Shown piece by piece: positions 42,307-52,522 of a stretch of 64,000 nt of DNA. The stretch is from positions 135,175-199,174 of the forward strand of contig CAJTVB010000004.1 of the NCBI GenBank assembly GCA_910579755.1, given 5' to 3'. The notes under the pieces were generated by a model. That model was not told the origin of the DNA. It saw only the letters and a list, made by a program, of their open reading frames with translations, and made no database searches. The position numbers and the translations under genes were made by a program. This stretch comes from an uncultured Acetatifactor sp. (GTDB taxonomy: Bacteria; Bacillota; Clostridia; Lachnospirales; Lachnospiraceae). The stretch's first letter is position 1, and each line of letters begins with the position of its first letter.

Positions 42307-45264
42307 GTGGGCAAAAGGAAACGGGTTATTTATGCGGCGGCCGGGATCGCGGCGCTGGCAGCGGCAGGGGGAATTCTGTGGGGACTGGCCGGCAGCAGTC
42401 CTGCCGCCAATGTGGAAGCGGTATCCTGGGAGGAGATCAGGGAGGCCTATCTGCTGCTGCAGGATTCTCTCAAATTTCAGACCGTCAGATATCAGGATTA
42501 TATTGCCGGACAGAATTTAGTGTACGGTCAAAAGGGCGGAGTCTGGGAGCCTGAAGGGGGAGAAAAGGAACCGGGATATGACGGGGCAGTGATGAAGCTG
42601 GACTATCTGGACGAGGCGGAGTATGTGGTGGAGACAGACCGGGAGGGACTTTACAGCCTGGGCCTGGATTATCATACCGGCGGCAGCAATCTGTCGGATT
42701 ACCGCATGGACGTCACCATCAACGGCGAGAGCTATTTTGAAGAAATGTCCATGATCACACTGCCTCTGCTGTGGGAGGACGGGACCAAGGAATTTCCGGT
42801 GGATCGTTATGGGGACGAGACAGCGCCGGCACAGCTTCGATATGAGGGATGGCAGTACCGGGATCTGTACAATACCTCTTACTATCAGTCAGCGCCTCTG
42901 TATTTTTGGCTGGAAAAGGGTGAAAACCATATCAGGGTGAAAAATGATTCGGCGGACGGTCTCACCCTGGGGCGCCTGTATGTAAATGCGCCGGACGATA
43001 CGATCCCATCTTATGAGGAATATCGCAACCAGTATTCGGGGGAAACGGCTTCGGATTCCTTTATAGAAATCAACAGCGTGGACTATGTCCGGAAAAATTC
43101 CACGGCAGCGCTGACCACATCCGTCAATGACCCGTCCCTGAAGCCTCATACAAGCGAATACAAGAAATTGAATGTGGTGTCCTGGAAGAAGGCCGGGGTG
43201 GAGGTTACTTATAATGTGGAGGTGGAAAAGGCCGGCCTGTACCAGCTGGCGGTGCACTACAGAAATGAGAAGGAAGATTTTCAGGTATTTGAATCAATTT
43301 ACATAGATGGTAAAATTCCTTTTCAGGAGCTTCGAAATTATGGGTTTGATACCACGGACACCTCCTGGAAAAATGAGATTCTTTCGGATGAGGAGGGAAA
43401 TCCGTATCTGGTGTATTTGACGGAAGGGGCACATACCCTGACCATCAGATCGGAGATGGAGCCGGTGAGCGAAGAATGGCATTATGCCAGGTTGATCGCG
43501 GAGCATGTATCCCAGTTTTCTCTGGAGATCAAAAAGATCACAGGGGCGGAGGTGGATGAATACCGCACCTGGAATATCACCCAGTATATACCGGATACGC
43601 CGGCCTGGCTGGAGGCCTATGAAACATTGATCCGCTCGATGCAGAATACCCTGCAGGATTATGCCCCCAATGGGGTTAGATCCGCAAAGCTGTCCGAGCT
43701 GGACCGGGCTTTGGGAGTGATCGATAAGCTGAAGGAATATCCGGACGAGATCGCCCTGCACACGGACAGTCTGGATTCTCTCCTGAAGCAGATGGGGGAT
43801 TTTGCCGCCAATATCAGCGCACAGCCCTTTGCCCTGGATCGGATCTATGTGGGGGGAGCACAGGACCTTCCCCGGGAGCAGGCAGGTTTCCTTGCGTCCA
43901 TGGGCAATGGAATAATGAATCTTGCGTATACGTTTTTTTCCGACAAATACAAGGTGGAAAACGACGAAGATGCGGTGAACATCTGGGTAAACCGTTCGGT
44001 GACACAGGCGGATCTGCTGCAAAAAATGGCGGATTCCGAGTTTACGCCGGGGACGGGGATCAAAGTAAGGATTTCCGTTATGCCGGATGCCGGCAAGCTG
44101 ACCATGGCGGTGGCGGCGGGAGAGATGCCGGACATGGCGCTGGGGCTTGCCTCCCACGCGCCTTTCGAGCTGGCCTGCAGGGACGCGGTCTACGACCTGA
44201 CGCAGTTTGAGGATTTCTGGCAGGTGGCGGACCGGTTTGCACCAGGCGCTTTTGTGCCCTATGTCTTTAACGAGAAGGTATACGCAATTCCGGAGACGGC
44301 GGATTTTAATATGGTCATTTACCGGAAGGATATTTTTCAGAAGCTGGATATTCCTCTGCCGGATACCTGGGAGGATCTGATCGGGATCCTGCCGGTGCTG
44401 CAGCATTACGGTATGAATTTCTACCATAATATTGCCACTACGGACGGATATAAATACTTTTATCAGACGACACCCATGGTCTACCAGAACGGGGGAAGCC
44501 TGTACACAGAGGACGGAATGCACACCGCCATCGATCAGGCCCGGGCCGCGGCGGGGATCAAGGCACTGGGTGAGCTGTTCAGCATTTATTCCGTTCCCAC
44601 CCAGGTATCCCAGTTTATGGACTCCTTCCGTTATGGGATCCTTCCCATTGGTATTGTGGGGCTGGAGACCTACAATCTCATCGCTAACGGAGCGCCGGAG
44701 CTGGAGGGGCAGTGGGGGCTTGCGCCCTATCTGGGAACCGAGCAGGAGGACGGAACCATCAATAGAAGCTATATTGCGGCGGGAACCGGAGGGCTTATCT
44801 TTGCCAATACTCAAAAGGCAGATGAGGCCTGGGCCTTTTTGAAGTGGTGGCTGAGCCATGAGGTGCAGGCAGAATATGCCCATACCCTGCAGTCCACCTA
44901 CGGCTCGGAGAATATCTGGCTGCCTGCCAATCTGGAGGCCATAGGAGACTGCGCTCTGCCTACGGAACATAAGCTGGCCATTCTGGAACAGCTTACACAT
45001 CTGCGGGATGTGCCCAGGACTCCCGGCCAGTATATGCTGGAGAGGGATCTTTCTAATATCTGGAACAGCATAGCGGTGGACGGAAAGGCAGTTCAGCCGG
45101 CCATCGACGAAAAGATCCTGGAGATTAACCGGGAGATCACAAAAAAGATGACGGACCTGGGCTATCTGGACAGCAGCGGCAACCTGCTGAGGGAATATAA
45201 TATCCGGGATATAGACTGGATCCGGGAGAATATTGAGGCCCACAGAGAGGGGGGAGAGCAATGA
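42307..45264 (+). CDS. Membrane-anchored binding protein fused to CBM-like modules
   Basis: A 985-residue surface protein. Basic start GKRKR and one membrane helix (about 7-27) anchor it. Two jelly-roll-like modules follow at about 85-245 and 260-415: both have a GLYxL-H/DYHxGG or GLYQLAVHYRNEK pattern as in CBM6/CBM35 domains. A helical spacer (about 415-530) precedes a full solute-binding fold (about 545-970) with EMPDMALGLASHAPFE and YRKDIFQKLDIPLPDTWEDL. The start is GTG 42307, seven bases after GAGGAG; ATG 42286 and GTG 42262 are in frame but worse placed. The stop overlaps the permease ATG. It could hold polysaccharide at the surface and feed the adjoining permeases. Confidence 0.82.
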   Translation: MGKRKRVIYAAAGIAALAAAGGILWGLAGSSPAANVEAVSWEEIREAYLLLQDSLKFQTVRYQDYIAGQNLVYGQKGGVWEPEGGEKEPGYDGAVMKLDYLDEAEYVVETDREGLYSLGLDYHTGGSNLSDYRMDVTINGESYFEEMSMITLPLLWEDGTKEFPVDRYGDETAPAQLRYEGWQYRDLYNTSYYQSAPLYFWLEKGENHIRVKNDSADGLTLGRLYVNAPDDTIPSYEEYRNQYSGETASDSFIEINSVDYVRKNSTAALTTSVNDPSLKPHTSEYKKLNVVSWKKAGVEVTYNVEVEKAGLYQLAVHYRNEKEDFQVFESIYIDGKIPFQELRNYGFDTTDTSWKNEILSDEEGNPYLVYLTEGAHTLTIRSEMEPVSEEWHYARLIAEHVSQFSLEIKKITGAEVDEYRTWNITQYIPDTPAWLEAYETLIRSMQNTLQDYAPNGVRSAKLSELDRALGVIDKLKEYPDEIALHTDSLDSLLKQMGDFAANISAQPFALDRIYVGGAQDLPREQAGFLASMGNGIMNLAYTFFSDKYKVENDEDAVNIWVNRSVTQADLLQKMADSEFTPGTGIKVRISVMPDAGKLTMAVAAGEMPDMALGLASHAPFELACRDAVYDLTQFEDFWQVADRFAPGAFVPYVFNEKVYAIPETADFNMVIYRKDIFQKLDIPLPDTWEDLIGILPVLQHYGMNFYHNIATTDGYKYFYQTTPMVYQNGGSLYTEDGMHTAIDQARAAAGIKALGELFSIYSVPTQVSQFMDSFRYGILPIGIVGLETYNLIANGAPELEGQWGLAPYLGTEQEDGTINRSYIAAGTGGLIFANTQKADEAWAFLKWWLSHEVQAEYAHTLQSTYGSENIWLPANLEAIGDCALPTEHKLAILEQLTHLRDVPRTPGQYMLERDLSNIWNSIAVDGKAVQPAIDEKILEINREITKKMTDLGYLDSSGNLLREYNIRDIDWIRENIEAHREGGEQ

Positions 45265-46184
45265 AGGCATTGACGAAAAAGAGATATCGCAGGGTGAACA
45301 GGCGGGAGGATTATCTGACTTCCATGCTGCTGCTTTTGCCGTATCTGCTTTTGTTTTCCCTGTTTATTGCCATTCCGGTGCTGATTGCCATCGGACTTTC
45401 CTTCACCTATTTTGACGTGATTAAAACGCCGGAGCTGGTGGGAGTCTCCAACTATATAGCGCTTTTGACCCAGGATGAGATTTTCCTGAAATACATTATT
45501 CCCAATACCTTTAAATATGCGCTGATCGTAGGGCCGGGCGGGTGTATCCTTTCCTTTGTGCTGGCCTGGCTGGTGACCCAGATTCAGGCGGTGCCCAGGA
45601 CGATTTTGACGCTGTGCCTGTATATGCCCTCCATGGTGGGATCGCTGATGATCCAGGTGGTGTGGAAGACTATTTTTTCCGGCGACCAAAGAGGGCTTTT
45701 AAATGCCTTTCTGCTGAGCCGCGGCTGGATCGATTCTCCTGTGAGCTGGCTGCTTTCTCCGGAGTATCTGCTGACCATTATGATTCTGGTGGCTCTGTGG
45801 CAGGCCATGGGAATCGGCTTCCTGGCCATGATAGCAGGAATCTTGAACGTGAATGAGGAGCTGTATGAGGCAGCCTATGTGGACGGTATGAAAAACCGTT
45901 TTCAGGAGGTGGTGTACATTACCATTCCCTCCATGAAGCCTCAGATGATGTTTTCCGCGGTAATGGCCATTGTAAACGCCTTCAATACCGGCTGGATCGG
46001 GCCGGCTCTGGCGGGCTCCAATCCTACGCCGGATTATTCGGGCAACCTGATCCTGAACCATATTGAGGACTATGCGTTTTCCCGTTATGAAATGGGATAT
46101 GCGGCGGCCATCTCGGTGGTACTGCTGCTTATGATCGCCTTCTTTTCCAAGGTGGCGGGAAAATTGTTTACAGAGAAGGATTAG
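45261..46184 (+). CDS. Sugar ABC transporter permease A1
   Basis: A 307-residue inner-membrane permease with six helices, of the MalF/UgpA type. The EAA loop near residue 200 reads YEAAYVDGMKNRFQEVVYITIPSMKP, which docks the ATPase. ATG overlaps the upstream stop (ATGA), so translation is coupled to the anchored binding protein. It pairs with the permease at 46228. No ATPase gene is in the locus. Confidence 0.93.
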   Translation: MKALTKKRYRRVNRREDYLTSMLLLLPYLLLFSLFIAIPVLIAIGLSFTYFDVIKTPELVGVSNYIALLTQDEIFLKYIIPNTFKYALIVGPGGCILSFVLAWLVTQIQAVPRTILTLCLYMPSMVGSLMIQVVWKTIFSGDQRGLLNAFLLSRGWIDSPVSWLLSPEYLLTIMILVALWQAMGIGFLAMIAGILNVNEELYEAAYVDGMKNRFQEVVYITIPSMKPQMMFSAVMAIVNAFNTGWIGPALAGSNPTPDYSGNLILNHIEDYAFSRYEMGYAAAISVVLLLMIAFFSKVAGKLFTEKD

Positions 46185-46227
46185 TTCCGGGCGGAAAGCG
46201 CAGAAAGCGCAGATGGGAGCGGATTTT

Positions 46228-47106
46228 ATGGCCAAATCAAAATTTAAAGGAAAGAAAGTGGATCCCAGAAGCTTTTCCCGGGACCAGATCAAGTTTTACT
46301 GCATATTGATACCGATCGCCTGTCTGATGGTTCTTCCGGTGGTCTATATGTTTAACGAGGCGTTTAAGCCTCTGGGGGAATTGTATGCCTTTCCCCCTAC
46401 GCTGATTGCAAAGGAGCCTACGTTTAATAACTTTAAAAAGCTGTTCGAGCTGTCGGGAACCACAGGGGTGCCCATGACCAGATACCTGCTGAACTCCATA
46501 TTTATCACTTTGATTACGGTGATTTTAAATATCTATATCACTGTGGCCTGCGCCTTTGTGTTGTCCAAGAAGGGGCAGTATCGGGTGACCAAATGGTTTT
46601 TCAGCATCAACCAGATGGCGCTGATGTTCGTGCAGGTGGCTGTGGCGGTGCCCAGATACATTATGATTGTGCGGCTTGGTCTGATCGATACCTGGGCGGC
46701 ACACATTTTCCCGCTGATCGCAATGCCCATCGGCATCTTTCTGATGAAGCAGTTCATCGACGACGTGCCGGACGCCTTGCTGGAGGCGGCTTATGTGGAC
46801 GGAGCAGGCAACTTTACCGTAATCCGCCGGATCATACTTCCCATGACCAGGCCGGCGGTGGCCACGGTGGCTATTTTGACCTTCCAGTCCGCCTGGCAGG
46901 CCACGGAGGCTTCCAACAATTTTATCACCAGTGATGTTATGAAAACGATCTATTATTATCTGAATGCGTTGCAGACCAACAATGCGGTGGCGTCCCGGGG
47001 AATCGTGGCGGCAGGTACGATCATTCTGTTTATACCGAATCTGATCATTTTTATCTGCATGCAGTCCAGGGTCATGAGCACCATGAGTCATTCCGGCATC
47101 AAGTAA
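46228..47106 (+). CDS. Sugar ABC transporter permease A2
   Basis: A 292-residue MalG/UgpE-type permease with six helices. The EAA loop reads LEAAYVDGAGNFTVIRRIILP near residue 190. ATG 46228 is eight bases after GGGAG; the upstream in-frame ATG 46213 has no ribosome site. Partner of the gene at 45261; together they form the first membrane channel of the locus. Confidence 0.93.
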   Translation: MAKSKFKGKKVDPRSFSRDQIKFYCILIPIACLMVLPVVYMFNEAFKPLGELYAFPPTLIAKEPTFNNFKKLFELSGTTGVPMTRYLLNSIFITLITVILNIYITVACAFVLSKKGQYRVTKWFFSINQMALMFVQVAVAVPRYIMIVRLGLIDTWAAHIFPLIAMPIGIFLMKQFIDDVPDALLEAAYVDGAGNFTVIRRIILPMTRPAVATVAILTFQSAWQATEASNNFITSDVMKTIYYYLNALQTNNAVASRGIVAAGTIILFIPNLIIFICMQSRVMSTMSHSGIK

Positions 47107-47147
47107 GGAGAGCGCCCGTTTTGGCGGGTGAAGGGACGGGAGTTTAG

Positions 47148-49178
47148 GTGAAGATGAGAAAAATAAAACGAATTTTGGCCGTCATTGGGATGCTTTGTCT
47201 GACACAGCCGATCCTGACGCAGGCATCCCAGGCCACCAGTTATACCTATACCCATGATGACAAGATGAATTCCGTCCGTACCCAGGACGCCTATCTGCCC
47301 CAACAGACCATTACGAACCTTGGGCTGAACGCGGCGGAGGATATGTTCATCGACAAAAATAATATGATGTACATTGCCGATACCGGCAATATGAGGATTG
47401 TGAAATATGATATTTCCAGAGGCATTTATATGGAGGAGTTTTCACATCAGGAATTTCAGGCTCCAAAGGGAATCTATGTGACAGCGGACGGAACGATCTA
47501 TGTGGCCGACAGCAAGGCTAAGGCAGTCTTTGTGTTCGACCAGGACTGGAAGCTTTTGAAGAAGCTGGAAAGGCCCCAGGTCCCGGCTTTTGGGGATACT
47601 CCCTTCGATCCGGCCAAGGTGGCGGCAGACGGACGGGGAAATGTTTATATCGTGGGCGAGGGCGTTTACAGCGGCGTGATCCAGATGTCCGAGGAGGGAG
47701 AATTCCAGGGATTCTTTGCGGTGAACAAGACAGATCTTACCACGTTTCAGAAGCTTCAGACAGTTTTCTTTACCAGAGAACAGCTGAGCCGGCTTTTGAA
47801 CCGCAATCCGGTCACCTTTGCCAACGTGACGCTGGATGACCGGGGAATCGTATATACGGTGACCCTGGGAAAACGCAGGGATCCCATTAAAAAGCACAAG
47901 ACCAACGGCAGCAATATGTTTGCGGAAACCGTATATGGCTTTGAGGATATCAACGATATATGGGTGGATGAAAATTTGTTGATTTATACGGCCTCCAAGC
48001 GGGGATATGTGGACGTGTACACGGCGGAAGGGGAGCTTTTGTTTGAATTCGGGTCCTATGTGTCCAACCTGGATGTGGCGGGACTCTACAACGCGCTTTC
48101 CACCCTGGCGGTGGACCAGAACGGTTATATCTGGACCATAGACGGTATCAAGGGGTACCTGCAGTCCTATGCCCCCACGGCCTACGCCCGGAAGGTATAC
48201 GAAGCCCTGGGCTTTTACAACAGCGGTCACTATGAGGAGGCCCTGCGCACCTGGGATGAAGTGCTTGCCATGAACCAGATGTCCGTGGCGGCCCACGACG
48301 GGATCGGCAAGGCGTATTTGTCCAAGTATGATTTTGAGAGCGCCATGGAGCATTTTCAGGTGGCGGGCAACCACGGATTATACTCAGAGGCCTTCTGGGA
48401 GATTCGAAATGTGTGGCTGCAAAAATACCTGGTATATTTTCTGGCGGCGGCTGTTTTGCTGTATCTTGCTATTGTAATTACGGAACGGGTTGACAAGGAG
48501 CGGAGGCTCCGCCGTCTGAAGGCGGCATGGAAGGAACGGATCATGAACACAAAGGGCCTGGGGGATGTGCTCTACGGCTTTACCACGGCCAGGCATCCTT
48601 TGAATGGCTATTACGAGATCCGGATGGGGAGAAAGGGGAGCCTGCCGGGGGCCGGCATCCTGTACCTGCTTACCTTTGCAGCATTTATGCTCTTTATGCT
48701 GGGAAAGGGCTTTATCTATCAATATTACGATATCCAGGAGCTGGACATCGGCTCCATTGTTATCGGCTTTTTTGCCTTCACCAGCCTGTTTGTGATCTGT
48801 AATTATCTGGCAGCCTCCATTAATGACGGAGAGGGAACCTTAAAGGGAGTGGCTCTGGCTGTGGCCTACGGGGCCGTGCCGCTGATGGTGTCTTTGTTTG
48901 CCATCACTGCGCTGTCCTACTGCGTCACTGCCAACGAGGCCTTCTTCCTGGACGTACTTCTGTGGGGAGGCGGCGCATGGACGGTGGTGCTGATCTTTCT
49001 GGGGCTGCAGACCATACATAACTATTCAGGAAAAGAGATGGTCAAAAGCCTTTTGATCACCGCGCTGTTCAGCTTTGTGGTTATTGTGGTGATCCTGGTG
49101 GTAACCATTATGTGCGAGCAGGTTATGAAATTCCTGACTACCATAGGAAAGGAGCTGGTGCGGAATGTATCGTCTTAA
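47148..49178 (+). CDS. NHL-repeat/TPR protein with Yip1-like membrane domain
   Basis: A 676-residue membrane protein with an unusual domain order. A signal peptide (about 1-26) leads to a beta-propeller of NHL-type repeats (AEDMFIDKNNMMYIADTGNMRIVKYD near 68, then similar blades to about 340). One or two TPR units (EEALRTWDEVLAMNQMS near 365), a membrane helix (about 425-445), a cytoplasmic basic stretch and a multi-helix Yip1-like domain (about 480-670) follow. GTG 47148 is five bases after GGGAG; ATG 47154 is possible. It lies between the two permease pairs and overlaps the DUF5696-type gene by 14 bases. It may be a surface sensor or scaffold of the importer; this is inference. Confidence 0.78.
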   Translation: MKMRKIKRILAVIGMLCLTQPILTQASQATSYTYTHDDKMNSVRTQDAYLPQQTITNLGLNAAEDMFIDKNNMMYIADTGNMRIVKYDISRGIYMEEFSHQEFQAPKGIYVTADGTIYVADSKAKAVFVFDQDWKLLKKLERPQVPAFGDTPFDPAKVAADGRGNVYIVGEGVYSGVIQMSEEGEFQGFFAVNKTDLTTFQKLQTVFFTREQLSRLLNRNPVTFANVTLDDRGIVYTVTLGKRRDPIKKHKTNGSNMFAETVYGFEDINDIWVDENLLIYTASKRGYVDVYTAEGELLFEFGSYVSNLDVAGLYNALSTLAVDQNGYIWTIDGIKGYLQSYAPTAYARKVYEALGFYNSGHYEEALRTWDEVLAMNQMSVAAHDGIGKAYLSKYDFESAMEHFQVAGNHGLYSEAFWEIRNVWLQKYLVYFLAAAVLLYLAIVITERVDKERRLRRLKAAWKERIMNTKGLGDVLYGFTTARHPLNGYYEIRMGRKGSLPGAGILYLLTFAAFMLFMLGKGFIYQYYDIQELDIGSIVIGFFAFTSLFVICNYLAASINDGEGTLKGVALAVAYGAVPLMVSLFAITALSYCVTANEAFFLDVLLWGGGAWTVVLIFLGLQTIHNYSGKEMVKSLLITALFSFVVIVVILVVTIMCEQVMKFLTTIGKELVRNVSS

Positions 49179-51591
49179 GGGTGAAAAAAGATTGGCGGCA
49201 GGGCTTTTGATCCTGTGCATGCTGGCAGGATTGTGGTTTCCAGGGGAAAAGGTTCATGCCGAATATATTCATACCAACCGCGACACGCTCCCTCCGGGAC
49301 CGGTCATGGAGATCAAAGAGGAAAGCGTAGAGGAGTATGAAAAGCTGTACGAGACGGACAAAGCGGTCTATTATTACCGGGAGGATCGGGATATCATTGC
49401 CCTGTTGGATAAGGAGAGCGGATATCTGTGGAAGACAGGCCTGGATGCGCCTGTGGCGAAAAAGCTGAGAGCCAAAGCCATGAGCGCTTCCACGGAGGAG
49501 GAATTTGTAGAGCTGGAGAATACGCCGGTGGAGGACAATATGAATGAGATCTTCACGGACATGGCCAATTCTCTGATTACGGTGGAATATCGTCCGCCGG
49601 AGTCCCTGGACAGTCCCAAGAAGATATCCTCCGCCTCTTCCGGGTCGGAGTCCACCCTTCGGAAGCTGGAGGAAAATCGCTTCTGCCTGGACATTGATTT
49701 CAAAGACATCGACCTGCAGATGAAGGTATATATTACCTTTGGGGAAAAGAAAATCCAGTACTATATTCCCCATGAAGAGATTACCGGGCAGGGGATGCAG
49801 AGTATGACTACTTTGTACCTGACGCCTTTTCTGGGAGCAAACGGCGGGCAGCTTCTGCGGTTTAACCGGGACAGCGGGGATTACGATATCGTGGAAAGAA
49901 AGGATGCTCCTCCGGGATACGCCTTTGTGCCGGACGGAAGCGGCGCGTTGATCCGGTTCCAGGACAATAATTCCATATTCCGGCAGTATACGGGGGATGT
50001 ATATGGAAGCGATGCCTCCCAGTGGGAATATTACAATACCACACTGACAGACGCCATGCCTCTGAAGGATCCGGTGATGCCGGTATTCGGCGTGGCGCTG
50101 GGAAATGACCAGGCGGCCTTTGTGGCGTATGCCGACGAAGGCGCGGAGTATATGAGCATCATCTGTACGCCGGAGGAAAATACCACCTACTACACATGGA
50201 CCTGTCCTCAGTTTACCTATAATCTGAGATATCACCAGGTTTTTAACAAGGCGGGAGACGGATATTTCCAGATGATGGAGGAGCCCAATGTGTTTGACAT
50301 AGCCATGACCTATGAGTTTTTAAGCGGGGATGGCAGCGGCAGTACCGAAGCCGCGGATTATGTGGGCATGGCGCTGACTTACCGAAGGCATCTGATGGAA
50401 GAGGGGATTTTGACGGAAATGACAGGGAGCGGAGAGGAGACTTCCGGGGATATTCCCATCCGGCTGGATTTTTTGATGTCCGACGCGGAGAGCGGCGTGG
50501 TGGGACTGGACAATGTGGTGATGACTACCACAGAGGATGTGAGAAGTATTCTGACGGATGTAATGGACAATGGAATTCAGAATATTAATTCCGGCCTCCA
50601 GGGATGGCAGAAAAAGGGAGTTACCTTTTCGAGGCCAAATACCCGGAAATATTCCTCTGCCATAGGATCCCGGTCAGACTTTGAAAATCTCATGACGGAT
50701 TTTTCCCGGATGGGAGTGGATATCTCATACCAGCAGGATTATGTGACCATTAATAAGACCATGATGAGCTATTTTGACAATGCGGTGAAGCACATTAATT
50801 CCTGGTACGCTTATGTGGACAAATCCAACCTTCTGCCGCCTGCGGCGCCGGTGACCCAGTTCGGGTATGCCAGACCGGAAAAAAGCGTCAAGTGGCTGGA
50901 AGAGCAGTATGAACATTCCAAAGGAACTGCGGACTCCATGACCATCGACGGGATTGGCTCCATACTTACGGGAGATTATGCGGACTTGGGGCATGTCACT
51001 GTCAGCGATGCCATGGCGCTGTATCAGGAACAGCTGGAGACTATGGAAGAGGTAAAGAGAAATATCAAAAAACCGGGGATGTATTTGTGGAAGTATACAG
51101 ACAGATATCTGCAGGCGCCGGTGGGGCATTCTCAGTATATTTTTGAGACGGACGCGGTACCCTTTCTGCAGCTGGTGCTGAACGGAACCATGGAGGTCTA
51201 TGCGCCCTATGCAAACTTTTCCTTTTACACGCAGACGGATATTCTGAAGATGATCGATTATAATTTGAGTCCTTCCTTCATCCTGACCAGTGAGCCCTCC
51301 TGGAAGCTGGCGGATACTGTCAGCGCCGACCTGTATTCTACGGAATACAGCCTGTACAAGAACTTGATTCAGGAGGTGTATTCTCAGGTGAATGCCGCGC
51401 TGGGCCAGGTAAAGGGATACCGCTGGGTTGATCGTCTGGTGGTGCAGGACGGCGTCATTGTGAATGTATATGAGAAGGATGGTACCGTTAAAAAAGTAAT
51501 TATCAACTATACCGACGACCCTGTGACCGTGGACGGCGCGCAGACACCGCCCAAAAGCGCCCTGGTTGCGGATGCGGTTCGGACGCCATAG
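49165..51591 (+). CDS. DUF5696-type exported protein
   Basis: An 808-residue exported protein: signal peptide (about 1-31, ending KVHA-E) and a large globular region. The LLDKESGYLWKT motif (near 75), GYAFVPDGSGALIRF (near 250) and QYTGDVYGSD match what I recall of the DUF5696 family found beside sugar transporters in Paenibacillus and clostridia. Its C-terminal half has a TIM-barrel-like succession (INSGLQGWQKKGVTFSRPNTRKY, then DISYQQDYVTINK), so it could be a glycosidase-like or ligand-processing protein. No function is established to my knowledge. ATG overlaps the previous gene; AAAGGAG lies twelve bases upstream. Confidence 0.72.
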   Translation: MYRLKGEKRLAAGLLILCMLAGLWFPGEKVHAEYIHTNRDTLPPGPVMEIKEESVEEYEKLYETDKAVYYYREDRDIIALLDKESGYLWKTGLDAPVAKKLRAKAMSASTEEEFVELENTPVEDNMNEIFTDMANSLITVEYRPPESLDSPKKISSASSGSESTLRKLEENRFCLDIDFKDIDLQMKVYITFGEKKIQYYIPHEEITGQGMQSMTTLYLTPFLGANGGQLLRFNRDSGDYDIVERKDAPPGYAFVPDGSGALIRFQDNNSIFRQYTGDVYGSDASQWEYYNTTLTDAMPLKDPVMPVFGVALGNDQAAFVAYADEGAEYMSIICTPEENTTYYTWTCPQFTYNLRYHQVFNKAGDGYFQMMEEPNVFDIAMTYEFLSGDGSGSTEAADYVGMALTYRRHLMEEGILTEMTGSGEETSGDIPIRLDFLMSDAESGVVGLDNVVMTTTEDVRSILTDVMDNGIQNINSGLQGWQKKGVTFSRPNTRKYSSAIGSRSDFENLMTDFSRMGVDISYQQDYVTINKTMMSYFDNAVKHINSWYAYVDKSNLLPPAAPVTQFGYARPEKSVKWLEEQYEHSKGTADSMTIDGIGSILTGDYADLGHVTVSDAMALYQEQLETMEEVKRNIKKPGMYLWKYTDRYLQAPVGHSQYIFETDAVPFLQLVLNGTMEVYAPYANFSFYTQTDILKMIDYNLSPSFILTSEPSWKLADTVSADLYSTEYSLYKNLIQEVYSQVNAALGQVKGYRWVDRLVVQDGVIVNVYEKDGTVKKVIINYTDDPVTVDGAQTPPKSALVADAVRTP

Positions 51592-51603
51592 GAGGGGACG
51601 GGT

Positions 51604-52509
51604 ATGTCAGAGAAAAAGAAGCTACACAAAACGAAATCCTTTCAAAGAAGACAGGATAAATACGGCTATCTGTTTATGATGCCCTGGATCCTGGGCTTTC
51701 TGGTGTTTACCCTGATTCCCTTTGTGATGACCATTTACTTAAGCTTTACAGAGGTGAAACAGGATATCAGGGGATTTAATATTTCGTTTACGGGAATTTA
51801 TAATTATCGGCAGCTGTTTTTGGCGAACACTGAATTTACGCCGGCCCTGATTTCCTTCCTGGGAATGATCATTCCTTACACGCTTGTGGTGGTGATCATG
51901 TCCTTTATTCTGGCGATGCTGTTGAACACCATTGTCAGAGGCAAGGCCGTTTATCGGACCGTTTATTTTCTGCCGGTGGTGGTGCTTTCGGGACCGGTGA
52001 TGTATCAGCTGATGAATCTGACACCTCAGGTGGAGGGCCAGGTAAACGAGCTGTATTACTCCTTTTTGATCCGGATGATACACAGCTATTCGCCTCAGGC
52101 GGCAGCAGGCATGGTGGCTCTGTTTGACAACCTGTCCATTATCCTGTGGTTTACGGGGATTCCCATTGTGCTGTTCATCAACGGATTGCAGAAAATCAAT
52201 CCCAGCCTGTATGAGGCGGCCAGGATTGATTCCGCCACCAGCTGGCAGCTTCTGTGGAAGATCACCATGCCCATTATCCGCCCTACGGCGCTGATCGTCA
52301 CGGTCTTTACCATTGTTCAGCTGGGCGGAATGGATACCATCAACCCGGTGCTGGTGATGATCAAGGAGAGAACGGCAAATACCAGCGGAGGATTTGGTTA
52401 TGCGGCAACCATTTCCTGGATTTACAGCCTGCTTGTCCTGATCACCATCGGAGCGGCGTTTGTGCTGTTTCGTGAGCGCAAAATAAAGGAAACCCACAAA
52501 TATTGGTAA
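51604..52509 (+). CDS. Sugar ABC transporter permease B1
   Basis: A 301-residue six-helix MalF-type permease. The EAA loop reads YEAARIDSATSWQLLWKITMP near residue 200. ATG follows GGAGGGGACGGGT, 12 bases after the DUF5696-type stop. It is the first of a second permease pair and is not a close copy of the pair at 45261-47106, so the two channels may serve different ligands. Confidence 0.92.
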   Translation: MSEKKKLHKTKSFQRRQDKYGYLFMMPWILGFLVFTLIPFVMTIYLSFTEVKQDIRGFNISFTGIYNYRQLFLANTEFTPALISFLGMIIPYTLVVVIMSFILAMLLNTIVRGKAVYRTVYFLPVVVLSGPVMYQLMNLTPQVEGQVNELYYSFLIRMIHSYSPQAAAGMVALFDNLSIILWFTGIPIVLFINGLQKINPSLYEAARIDSATSWQLLWKITMPIIRPTALIVTVFTIVQLGGMDTINPVLVMIKERTANTSGGFGYAATISWIYSLLVLITIGAAFVLFRERKIKETHKYW

Positions 52510-52522
52510 AGGAGGAGCCATT

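Noticed and set aside
43294..45270. 658-codon open frame on the minus strand inside the binding-protein fusion
   Set aside because: Antisense shadow, no ribosome site, low-complexity product; the plus-strand gene has clear domains.
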